A stretch of 11,685 bases of DNA from Chitinophagaceae bacterium (GTDB taxonomy: Bacteria; Bacteroidota; Bacteroidia; Chitinophagales; Chitinophagaceae), in the NCBI GenBank assembly GCA_947472635.1, contig CANJDY010000049.1, positions 1 to 11,685 on the forward strand, given 5' to 3'. The position numbers and the translations under genes are program-made. This document shows, piece after piece, positions 1-6,365 of this stretch. The notes below the pieces were generated by a model that saw nothing but the letters and a program-made list of their open reading frames with translations, was not told the DNA's origin and made no database searches. Positions within the stretch are counted from its first letter, which is position 1; every line of letters begins with the position of its first letter.

Positions 1-2
1 CT

Positions 3-368
3 GCCATCGTAGCAAGTTTTTGTGATTTTGGCATCACCGTTTTTTTTAAACAAGTATGTCAGATAGATGCAGTTTTGGCAAGCATATTCGGAACAATCGT
101 AGGAGGTGTCAGTAATTTTTTGATTGGCCGAATGTGGGTTTTCAAGTCCACTCAAGCAGCTTTTTTTCAACAGGGAAAAAGATACCTTTTAACCTGGTCT
201 GGAAATTTAGTTTTGAATGCTGCTGGAGTATATGTTTTGATAAAAATGATGGGGGTATATTATTTATTTGCCAAAATAGCCACCGCTATAACTGTTGCGC
301 TAGGCTATAATTACCCTATTCAAAAAAAGTATGTTTTTAAAAAAGTTGATACCGATGAAATGGATTAA
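3..368 (+). CDS. GtrA-family membrane protein, 5' truncated
   Basis: The frame is open from the window edge to a TAA at 366-368, giving 121 residues. GtrA proteins are usually about 130-150 residues, so only a short N-terminal piece is missing; the TTG at 75 is internal, not the start. What remains is hydrophobic, with about four membrane-spanning stretches (one cut by the edge). The family hallmark, an asparagine-phenylalanine pair followed by arginine and W-V-F (SNFLIGRMWVF), lies near the middle, and the C-terminal end is basic, as usual. GtrA proteins are inner-membrane proteins proposed to move polyprenyl-linked sugars or to assist glycosyltransferases. Here the 3' end overlaps the next gene by 14 bases, which ties it to the lipid gene run. 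A role in moving a lipid head group or intermediate is inference; the substrate cannot be read from the sequence. Confidence 0.85.
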   Translation, partial: AIVASFCDFGITVFFKQVCQIDAVLASIFGTIVGGVSNFLIGRMWVFKSTQAAFFQQGKRYLLTWSGNLVLNAAGVYVLIKMMGVYYLFAKIATAITVALGYNYPIQKKYVFKKVDTDEMD

Positions 369-2901
369 TACAATATTAAAAGGCCTCTTATTTACTTTTT
401 TTTTGCTGGGAAGTTTTTTTTCAAATGGGCAAACCATTGTAAAAGGATTTGTGAAAGATGCCGCAACGATGCGACCGCTTCAATTTGTAAGTATTTATTT
501 TGAGGGAGGAAAGGGCGTTACTTCCGGAGAAGATGGAAGTTACTCGATTATTTCCAAAAACAATTCTCTCAATTCACTGAATTTCTCCATCACCGGATAC
601 AAAAAAATTACTAAAAATTTAATTGTTGGAAAAGAGCAAATCATTAATATTGAAATGGAATTATCAGACGCCTTGCAGGGAGTAACGATAAAGACTAGGA
701 AAAGAGGTAAATATAAAAACAGGGATAACCCGGCGGTTGAATTAATTGATTTGGTAATAGAAAACAAAAAAAAGAATCGGATCAAAGCTTATGATTTTGT
801 ACAATACCAGCAATATGAAAAGCTCTCTCTGTCCCTAACCAACAAGCCGGAGAAACTAATTAAAAATAGGCTTTTCAAAAACTATAAATTTATCCTTGAA
901 AATATCGATAGTACTAGCATTGAGGGAAAAGCCCTGCTTCCAATTTATTTAGAAGAGAAGCTCTCGGATCGCTTTTTTCGTAAAAATCCTGAAGAGGATA
1001 AAACAATCATCCGGGGAGAGAAAAAAGTAAATTACGGAGATTTTCTAGACGACAACGGTATCAGCCAATACCTTAAAATGTTATATGGCGACATTGACAT
1101 TTACGACAATAACATCAATATTATAAAGACCCAATTTCTAAGTCCAATCGCCGACATGGGCCCCTCCTTTTACCGCTATTACATCCGGGATACGGTGGAG
1201 TTAGAAGGTATTAAGTTGGTAAAACTATATTTCACCCCGCGCAATCCCAATGACCTGATTTTTAGGGGCACTATGTTCATCACACTGGATGGAAACTATG
1301 GGGTACAAAAGATCAGTATGACCATCAGTAAAAATGCCAACCTAAACTGGGCGAGGGAACTAAGAATCAACCAGGATTTTGAGAAGGCTACAGATGGAAG
1401 ATTTCACGTAATCAAGAGTAATATGCTGGCTGAGTTTGCGCTTACCCAAAATGCATCTGGCGGTGTGATGGGAGAACGAAGTGTTTCCTATAAAAAGTTT
1501 TTAACGGATACCCCAGCTCCCGACAGCATCTATCTCGGAAAGAATCTTGTCAACAGATCCAATGCCAGTTCTGCTGCAGATAGTTTCTGGACAGGCCAAC
1601 GACATAATCCACTGACCCAGGTAGAAGCCAAAGCCTACTATAATATCGACAGCCTAAAAAACATGCGGTCTTTTAAAAATTTTGGAGAAATTGTTTCCCT
1701 CCTTTTTTCGGGATACTATTCTTTCGGAAACTGGGAGTTAGGCAATACCAATACATTCTACAACTTTAATCCGATAGAGGGATTAAAGCTGAAATTGGGA
1801 GGAAGAACTACCCCCAAATTCAGCAATTTTATTTATTTCGACAATGCCATTTCCTATGGTTTCAAGGATGAAAAATTTAAATTTCTGAGTGCTGTTACTT
1901 ATTCATTCAACCATAAATCCATTTATGCATTTCCACTCAACTTCTTAAAACTGAGTTATCAATATGATACCAATATCCCCGGACAGGAACTGCAATTTGT
2001 ACAAGAAGACAATGTGTTGCTTTCATTTAAAAGAGGCAATAATAACAAATGGTTATTCAATAACTATCTGAAAGGGGAATACATCCATGAATTTGGGAAA
2101 AACATCAGTTATACGGTAGGATTTAAAAATTGGAAACAAACGCCTGCTGGCGATATTGCTTTTCAAAAGACGGCAGATCTTTCAATGCTAAAAGATATTA
2201 CCACCACCGAATTATCAGGCGAAATCAGGTGGGCACCCAACGAACAATTTTATCAAGGTAAAAATTTTCGGATACCGATCATTAATAAATATCCGATTTT
2301 TAGCCTACGTTTTATTGCGGGTGTAAAAGGGCTGATGAAAGGTGAATACAACTACCAAAACCTTAGTCTGCGCATGGAAAAAAGATTTTACCTTTCGCAA
2401 CTCGGCTATGTAGATGCCACTTTGGAAGGGGGACATATTTTTGGCCAACTCCCCTTCCCTTTGCTTACCATCCATAGAGCCAACCAAACCTATTCGTACC
2501 AACTAGATTCTTACAATCTGATGAATTTCATGGAATTTGTGAGTGATCAATATGCGGCAGGCAGTGTAAATATTCATTTTAACGGATTTTTCCTTAATAA
2601 GTTACCGCTGATTAAAAAATTGAAGTTAAGGGAAGTGGTGAGTGGAAAAATATTATATGGTGGAGTAAGAGATGAGAACAATCCCGCTAAAACGAATAGT
2701 CTTTTAAAGTTCCCTACTGATAAATTACTGAACCACCCAACTACCTTCGCACTCAGCAAAGCACCCTATCTGGAAGTAAGTGTGGGACTGGCCAATATTT
2801 TTAAATTCGTAAGGGTTGACCTTGTAAAACGCTTGTCTTATCTTGATAACCCTGGCATATCTATCTGGGGAATCAGAACGAGGGTTGCGTTTGATTTTTA
2901 A
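355..2901 (+). CDS. DUF5686 outer-membrane barrel with carboxypeptidase-regulatory-like domain
   Basis: This 848-residue exported protein is predicted to sit in the outer membrane. From the ATG at 355 it begins with a typical signal peptide (MKWINTILKG, then a hydrophobic run, cleaved near residue 25). The in-frame ATG at 331 would put eight extra residues before it, so 355 is preferred. Residues about 26-110 form a CarboxypepD_reg-like beta-sandwich (VKGFVKDAATMRPLQFVSI, then a GVTSGEDGSY turn). The rest is DUF5686: a middle domain and a C-terminal barrel with alternating hydrophobic and aromatic strands ending in phenylalanine. Conserved family segments include LPFPLLTIHRANQT near residue 700, MEFVSDQY near 725 and LPLIKKLKLREVV near 750. 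It lacks a TonB plug or TonB box, so it is not a SusC-type receptor. Its function is not established; its place in a lipid gene run suggests envelope lipid handling. It overlaps the upstream gene by 14 bases. Confidence 0.9.
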   Translation: MKWINTILKGLLFTFFLLGSFFSNGQTIVKGFVKDAATMRPLQFVSIYFEGGKGVTSGEDGSYSIISKNNSLNSLNFSITGYKKITKNLIVGKEQIINIEMELSDALQGVTIKTRKRGKYKNRDNPAVELIDLVIENKKKNRIKAYDFVQYQQYEKLSLSLTNKPEKLIKNRLFKNYKFILENIDSTSIEGKALLPIYLEEKLSDRFFRKNPEEDKTIIRGEKKVNYGDFLDDNGISQYLKMLYGDIDIYDNNINIIKTQFLSPIADMGPSFYRYYIRDTVELEGIKLVKLYFTPRNPNDLIFRGTMFITLDGNYGVQKISMTISKNANLNWARELRINQDFEKATDGRFHVIKSNMLAEFALTQNASGGVMGERSVSYKKFLTDTPAPDSIYLGKNLVNRSNASSAADSFWTGQRHNPLTQVEAKAYYNIDSLKNMRSFKNFGEIVSLLFSGYYSFGNWELGNTNTFYNFNPIEGLKLKLGGRTTPKFSNFIYFDNAISYGFKDEKFKFLSAVTYSFNHKSIYAFPLNFLKLSYQYDTNIPGQELQFVQEDNVLLSFKRGNNNKWLFNNYLKGEYIHEFGKNISYTVGFKNWKQTPAGDIAFQKTADLSMLKDITTTELSGEIRWAPNEQFYQGKNFRIPIINKYPIFSLRFIAGVKGLMKGEYNYQNLSLRMEKRFYLSQLGYVDATLEGGHIFGQLPFPLLTIHRANQTYSYQLDSYNLMNFMEFVSDQYAAGSVNIHFNGFFLNKLPLIKKLKLREVVSGKILYGGVRDENNPAKTNSLLKFPTDKLLNHPTTFALSKAPYLEVSVGLANIFKFVRVDLVKRLSYLDNPGISIWGIRTRVAFDF

Positions 2902-2918
2902 CAATGAAAAAATAAGTG

Positions 2919-3632
2919 ATGGCTGCTGAACTACTAAGAGACCGAGGTCAAAAAATAATTTATACCATCATCAATCCAATGGTCAAAGGATTGATCAAAA
3001 TAGGCTTTACACCCAATGGAATTACTTTTATTGGCTTGCTGCTCAATGTGGCGGTTTCCATCCTATTTATCCTAGGAGCAGAGGAAGGAAATCGGGGTGA
3101 TTTGTCCTACATAGGATGGGCTGGTGCCCTGATATTATTTGCCGGCCTCTTTGATATGCTGGACGGGCAAGTGGCCAGACTGGGAAATATGAGTTCTACC
3201 TTTGGCGCCTTATTTGACTCTGTGCTTGACAGGTATAGTGAATTAATTTTGTTCATGGGCATTTGTTACTACTTGGTTGCCCATCACTATTTTCTCAGCT
3301 CCTTATTTGCCTTTATTGCACTGATTGGTTCCATGATGGTTAGCTATACCAGGGCCAGAAGCGAAGGATTGGGGATTCAAAATAAGGGAGGACTAATGCA
3401 GCGACCGGAGCGCATACTATTAATCGGCATTTCGGCGTTACTATGTGGAATAGCGGGGCATTTCATTGGAGGAAACTTTAAATACACTTTACCAGGTACA
3501 TCCATTGAAATTTTTGAAACAATAACTATTTTTACATTGCCAATTACCATTATGGCAGTACTTACCAATATTACAGCGATCAACAGACTGGCCGCTGCAA
3601 AAAAAGCGCTGGATAAAATCGACAATATTTAA
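2919..3632 (+). CDS. CDP-alcohol phosphatidyltransferase, likely phosphatidylinositol-phosphate synthase
   Basis: The 237-residue polytopic inner-membrane enzyme carries a perfect CDP-alcohol phosphatidyltransferase motif: D82-G83, A86-R87, G96, D100 and D104, with D79 before it (D-x2-D-G-x2-A-R-x8-G-x3-D-x3-D). These aspartates bind the metal and CDP. Residues 142-152 read SYTRARSEGLG, followed by GG and RPER at 162-165. This resembles the inositol-phosphate-binding segment of mycobacterial PgsA1-type enzymes rather than PgsA (glycerol phosphate) or PssA (serine). The likely reaction is CDP-diacylglycerol plus inositol 3-phosphate giving phosphatidylinositol phosphate and CMP. The ATG at 2919 is used; a GTG directly before it at 2916 would add one residue. 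The gene starts 17 bases after the barrel gene. The substrate is inferred from motif and context; another polyol phosphate remains possible. Confidence 0.88.
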   Translation: MAAELLRDRGQKIIYTIINPMVKGLIKIGFTPNGITFIGLLLNVAVSILFILGAEEGNRGDLSYIGWAGALILFAGLFDMLDGQVARLGNMSSTFGALFDSVLDRYSELILFMGICYYLVAHHYFLSSLFAFIALIGSMMVSYTRARSEGLGIQNKGGLMQRPERILLIGISALLCGIAGHFIGGNFKYTLPGTSIEIFETITIFTLPITIMAVLTNITAINRLAAAKKALDKIDNI

Positions 3633-3635
3633 TCT

Positions 3636-4169
3636 ATGAAGCCAAAAAAAATGTTTTTTATTGTAGCTTTCCTATGTAGCATAGCTTTACCAATCATTGC
3701 CCAGGAAAAGGGATTTCCCATTCCCTCAGGAAATAGCAAACAGTTGTTTTACTTGCAGCGTACGCCTAATAAGAATACCATAGTATATGAGCTCAATTAC
3801 AAAAACGGAGAAATTGATACTGAAGAACCCGTTCATGGGTTTTGGATAAGGTACCAAGAAGATGGACAACGGGAAGACCTGAACTATATACAAAGGAAAT
3901 TCGCTTATGGGCTAAAAACAAAAAAAATAGCAGTGAACCAATATGAAATAACTTTTGTATCTTATAAAAAATACAAAATGTATCTAAGAATGGGGACGGA
4001 TAAAAAGTTTCACCTCTTTACCAATATCAATCAAAAGACTGCTGAACTTACTAGTATCTATTTAAAAATTAACGGAGGTGCTTTTTGGACACCCAATATT
4101 GAATACGTAGACATTTATGGTATCGACCCTACTAGCCGATCTGTGATGAAGGAAAGAATGAAAATTTAA
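3636..4169 (+). CDS. Secreted DUF4833-type protein of unknown function
   Basis: A 177-residue protein with a clear signal peptide: MKPKKMFF, a hydrophobic core, and a likely cleavage after IIA at about residue 22, leaving an N-terminal glutamine. There is no lipobox cysteine, so it is probably a soluble periplasmic protein. The mature part is beta-rich. Two stretches look conserved: LFYLQRTPNKNTIVYELN (residues 37-54) and FWIRYQEDGQ followed by LNYIQRKFAYGL (69-93). I recognise these as matching the Bacteroidota family DUF4833, from memory. The family has no assigned activity and no catalytic motif stands out. The gene begins 3 bases after the phosphatidyltransferase stop, so the two are almost certainly co-transcribed. 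A role as a periplasmic lipid carrier or partner of the lipid enzymes is inference from position only. Confidence 0.82.
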   Translation: MKPKKMFFIVAFLCSIALPIIAQEKGFPIPSGNSKQLFYLQRTPNKNTIVYELNYKNGEIDTEEPVHGFWIRYQEDGQREDLNYIQRKFAYGLKTKKIAVNQYEITFVSYKKYKMYLRMGTDKKFHLFTNINQKTAELTSIYLKINGGAFWTPNIEYVDIYGIDPTSRSVMKERMKI

Positions 4170-4194
4170 TGAACCCGAATTATACTTTACGAAA

Positions 4195-4824
4195 ATGAAA
4201 AAAAATTACGTTTCAAATGATGAGGACTCGATAAAATTGTTTAAGAACAATCTATTCGACAGCCTATCGAAAGTTCATTTTACAGTACCCCTATATATTT
4301 TCATTCCTGCCATTTTGTTTTTTAGCTATCAAGCAATTAATTACAACATAGGAATGCTCAGCTTTGGCGGGTATTTTCTTGCGGGGTTGCTAGTGTGGAC
4401 CATCACCGAATATTTTTTGCACCGCTTTATTTTTCATTACCATCCTAGCTCTGCTGTTGGCAAGCAAATACATTTTATATTCCATGGTGTGCACCACGAT
4501 TACCCCAGAGACAAAAAAAGATTGGTAATGCCCCCATCCGCAAGTATTCCGCTAGCCAGCTTATTTTACTTTTTGTTTTCCTTATTGCTGCCTCAACCAC
4601 TACTGTTTGCATTTTTTCCGGGATTTTTATTGGGATACCTAGTGTACGATATGATGCACTATGCAATGCACCACCACAATTTTAAAAATCCGCTGCTAAA
4701 GAAAATTAAACAACACCATATGCTGCACCACTACCAAGATCCAACCAAAGGATATGGGGTAAGTTCCTCTTTATGGGATATTATTTTACAATCCAACTTT
4801 ACAAGCGAACGCAATAAAAATTAA
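4195..4824 (+). CDS. Fatty acid 2-hydroxylase of the Scs7/FA2H type (sterol desaturase superfamily)
   Basis: This 209-residue membrane di-iron oxygenase has the complete set of histidine clusters: H76, H81 and H83 (TEYFLHRFIFHYH); H93, H97, H100 and H101 (HFIFHGVHHDYP); H155, H159 and H160 (YDMMHYAMHHHN); and H174, H175, H178 and H179 (KQHHMLHHYQD). The segments between them, DKKRLVMPP at 106-114, GYLVYD before the third cluster and GYGVSSSLWD at 186-195, follow yeast Scs7 and animal FA2H closely, not C-4 sterol oxidases. The family hydroxylates carbon 2 of the acyl chain of ceramides, using oxygen and an electron donor. The cytochrome b5 domain fused to the yeast enzyme is absent, so electrons must come from a separate protein. 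Hydrophobic segments lie at about residues 30-46, 57-73 and 115-150. The stop overlaps the next start as TAATG, implying coupled translation. Confidence 0.9.
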   Translation: MKKNYVSNDEDSIKLFKNNLFDSLSKVHFTVPLYIFIPAILFFSYQAINYNIGMLSFGGYFLAGLLVWTITEYFLHRFIFHYHPSSAVGKQIHFIFHGVHHDYPRDKKRLVMPPSASIPLASLFYFLFSLLLPQPLLFAFFPGFLLGYLVYDMMHYAMHHHNFKNPLLKKIKQHHMLHHYQDPTKGYGVSSSLWDIILQSNFTSERNKN

Positions 4825-5753
4825 TGAACCAGGCAAGAACAGTATTATTTTCTCGCAATAGTATTTTCCTTGCGGCCTGTTTGTCAATTTTTTATCTCCT
4901 GCTCTCCCACTTTCTAATTGGGTTTAAAACGGACCAACTGGCATTGATTGCCATTTGGAACACTTGTTTTTTCACATCGACTTCATCCCGTAAATTCATC
5001 ACCGGTTTTTCTATTTTCATTGTGTACTGGATAGTGTTTGACTCTATGAAAGCCTTTCCCAATTACACATTTACCACTGTTCACATCCACGACTTATACA
5101 ATACAGACAAATCAATTTTTGGATTCACTTATCTCGGAAAAACAATCAGCCCTAATGAATACTGGCTGATGAATGGAAATACTTTCTTGGATGTACTTGC
5201 CGGTATTTTTTACTTATGCTGGATACCTGTTCCACTCGCCTTTGCAACTTATCTTTTTTTTAAGGACAAAGAATTGTTTCTACATTTTTCATTCACTTTT
5301 GTATTGGTAAATATGCTAGGCTTTATTATTTATTATGCCTATCCTGCTGCACCACCTTGGTACTACCAACTCAATGGCACCCACTTTTTTCCAGGCACTT
5401 TGGGGAATACAGCAGGGCTATATAAGTTCGATGCCTATTTTAATATCAGGGTATTTGGCAATCTCTATGAAAAGAGTTCCAATGTATTTGCGGCAATGCC
5501 CTCCCTACATTCTTCCTACCCGCTAATCGTACTCTATTTTGGCTTAAAAAATAAATTAGGCTGGATAAACCTAGTGTTTGCGTTGGTGGCCATCGGAATT
5601 TGGTCGGCAGCGATTTATACCAGTCACCACTATGTATTGGATGTATTGGCAGGAATCACTTGTGCTGTAACAGGTATTCTTATATTTGAAAAAATATTTT
5701 TAAGCAGTAAAGGGATTAACAAATTTCTGCAGTATTACAAAGTGAACATATAA
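4824..5753 (+). CDS. PAP2-superfamily protein, likely inositol phosphorylceramide synthase (Aur1-like)
   Basis: The 309-residue protein has about six to eight membrane segments and the PAP2 active site: AMPSLHSSYP at 224-233 with H229, and YTSHHYVLDVLAG at 265-277 with H269 and D273. The His, His-x3-Asp arrangement matches the catalytic triad of yeast Aur1. It also carries YPAAPPWYYQLNG at 173-185, an APPWY element characteristic of Aur1-like (PAP2_3) enzymes and not of simple phosphatases such as PgpB. The likely reaction moves phosphoinositol, or phosphoinositol phosphate, from phosphatidylinositol (phosphate) to ceramide on the outer face of the inner membrane. From memory, a comparable gene lies in the Bacteroides thetaiotaomicron inositol-lipid cluster. 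Its ATG shares a base with the hydroxylase stop. The exact head group is inferred; a plain lipid phosphatase is the alternative. Confidence 0.85.
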   Translation: MNQARTVLFSRNSIFLAACLSIFYLLLSHFLIGFKTDQLALIAIWNTCFFTSTSSRKFITGFSIFIVYWIVFDSMKAFPNYTFTTVHIHDLYNTDKSIFGFTYLGKTISPNEYWLMNGNTFLDVLAGIFYLCWIPVPLAFATYLFFKDKELFLHFSFTFVLVNMLGFIIYYAYPAAPPWYYQLNGTHFFPGTLGNTAGLYKFDAYFNIRVFGNLYEKSSNVFAAMPSLHSSYPLIVLYFGLKNKLGWINLVFALVAIGIWSAAIYTSHHYVLDVLAGITCAVTGILIFEKIFLSSKGINKFLQYYKVNI

Positions 5754-5881
5754 ATTGTATAAATCGCCTGCAGTAAATTCTCCCCTTTAAAAAAAGAACA
5801 ACTATTCTGTCAATATGAATGATTGGTCATTGCAACGCAACGTCCCATGGAAGGACTGTTCAAATGGAAAGGGTTTGCAAT
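5754..5881. other. Spacer between the PAP2 gene and the repeat array
   Basis: Non-coding 128 bases after the PAP2 stop. I see no terminator directly after the gene; the first strong one lies beyond the repeats at 6366-6398, so the lipid transcript may carry the whole array in its 3' untranslated region. The spacer contains one inverted fragment of the downstream unit, ACGCAACGTCCC at 5835-5846, which can pair with the start of the first unit. Confidence 0.6.
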
Positions 5882-5895
5882 GGAGACGTTGCGTC
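5835..5895. repeat. Inverted fragment pairing with the first repeat unit
   Basis: ACGCAACGTCCC at 5835-5846 is the reverse complement of GGGACGTTGCGT, the opening of the repeat units. It faces GGAGACGTTGCGTC at 5882-5895 across about 35 bases, giving a stem of roughly 10-12 base pairs with one imperfect position. It is the only copy of the unit start seen in the opposite orientation. Confidence 0.6.
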
Positions 5896-5962
5896 AAATA
5901 AGTGAAAGGAAGGGATTTTCAACATTCACTATTGACTATTCACCAACACCCCTGAATTCCCA

Positions 5963-6281
5963 GCAATGTCTCCCAGGCATTCTCTCCGCATTCATCTACT
6001 CATGTTGGGGACGTTGCGTCAAATAAGTGAAAGGAAGGGATTTCCAACATTCACCATTGACCATTCACCATTGACCATTCACCAACACCCCTGAATTCCC
6101 AGCAATTTCTCCCAGGCATTCTCTCCGCATTCATCTACTCATGTTGGGGACGTTGCGTCAAATAAGTGAAAGGAAGGGATTTTCAACATTCACCATTGAC
6201 CATTCACCAACACCCCTGAATTCCCAGCAATGTCTCCCAGGCATTCTCTCCGCATTCATCTACTCATGTTGGAGACGTTGC
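5963..6281. repeat. Recurrent inverted repeats across unit junctions
   Basis: The tail of each unit contains GCAATGTCTCC (5963-5973 and 6227-6237; GCAATTTCTCC at 6102-6112). The head of the next unit contains GGRGACGTTGC (6007-6017, 6146-6156, 6271-6281). In each case the arms are complementary over 11 bases apart from G-T wobbles, plus one true mismatch in the second, with a constant 33-base loop. The third pair has only a single wobble. Transcribed, each junction could form a hairpin; function is unknown. Confidence 0.6.
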
Positions 6282-6315
6282 GTCAAATAAGTGAAAGGAA
6301 GGGATTTTCAACATT

Positions 6316-6364
6316 CACCATTGACCATTGACCATTCACCATTCACCATTCACCATTCACCATT
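6316..6364. repeat. Heptamer tract, seven copies of SACCATT
   Basis: Seven uninterrupted 7-base copies: one starting with C, two with G, then four with C, each followed by ACCATT. The same heptamer occurs twice in units 1 and 3 and four times in unit 2 (positions 5927-5940, 6191-6204 and 6052-6079), always preceded by CAACATT and, in units 1-3, closed by CACCAAC. In unit 1 both copies read ACTATT. The last tract abuts the A-run of the terminator. This variation is typical of slipped-strand copying. Confidence 0.9.
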
Positions 6365-6365
6365 A

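Larger units (their letters stand above)
5882..6364. repeat. Tandem array of a ~125-base unit, three full copies and one partial
   Basis: Units counted from ACGTTGCGTC begin at 5886, 6011, 6150 and 6275. Their lengths are 125, 139 and 125 bases, with the last copy broken off after about 90 bases at the terminator. Copies 1 and 3 differ at only about three positions; copy 2 has two further single-base changes and 14 additional bases, exactly two extra heptamers. Each unit holds, in order, the ACGTTGCGTC head, a purine-rich stretch (AAATAAGTGAAAGGAAGGGA), a heptamer tract, and a pyrimidine-rich tail ending CTACTCATGTTGG. No open frame spans it credibly, and copy lengths that are not multiples of three argue against coding. 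The near identity suggests recent duplication or gene conversion. It is not CRISPR, because the whole unit repeats with no unique spacers. Confidence 0.95.

Noticed and set aside
331..354. Upstream ATG at 331 as the start of the DUF5686 gene
   Set aside because: The ATG at 355 places a standard signal peptide at the N-terminus and leaves a shorter overlap with the GtrA gene; the upstream start cannot be fully excluded.
355..2901. TonB-dependent receptor (SusC-like) identity
   Set aside because: There is a carboxypeptidase-regulatory-like domain and a barrel, but no plug domain or TonB box, and the conserved C-terminal segments are those of DUF5686.
2916..2918. GTG start for the phosphatidyltransferase
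   Set aside because: An ATG follows directly in frame, so the GTG adds only one residue and is less likely.
4824..5753. Simple PgpB-type lipid phosphatase
   Set aside because: The APPWY element, the protein length and the neighbouring sphingolipid genes favour an Aur1-like transferase, although phosphatase activity cannot be ruled out by sequence.
5823..6026. A 67-codon open frame covering the first repeat unit
   Set aside because: It lies within the tandem repeat, is not kept open at the same reading phase in the other units because heptamer numbers differ, and encodes no recognisable protein.
5882..6364. CRISPR array
   Set aside because: The whole 125-base unit repeats, including what would be spacers; no short direct repeat alternates with unique sequence and no cas gene is present.
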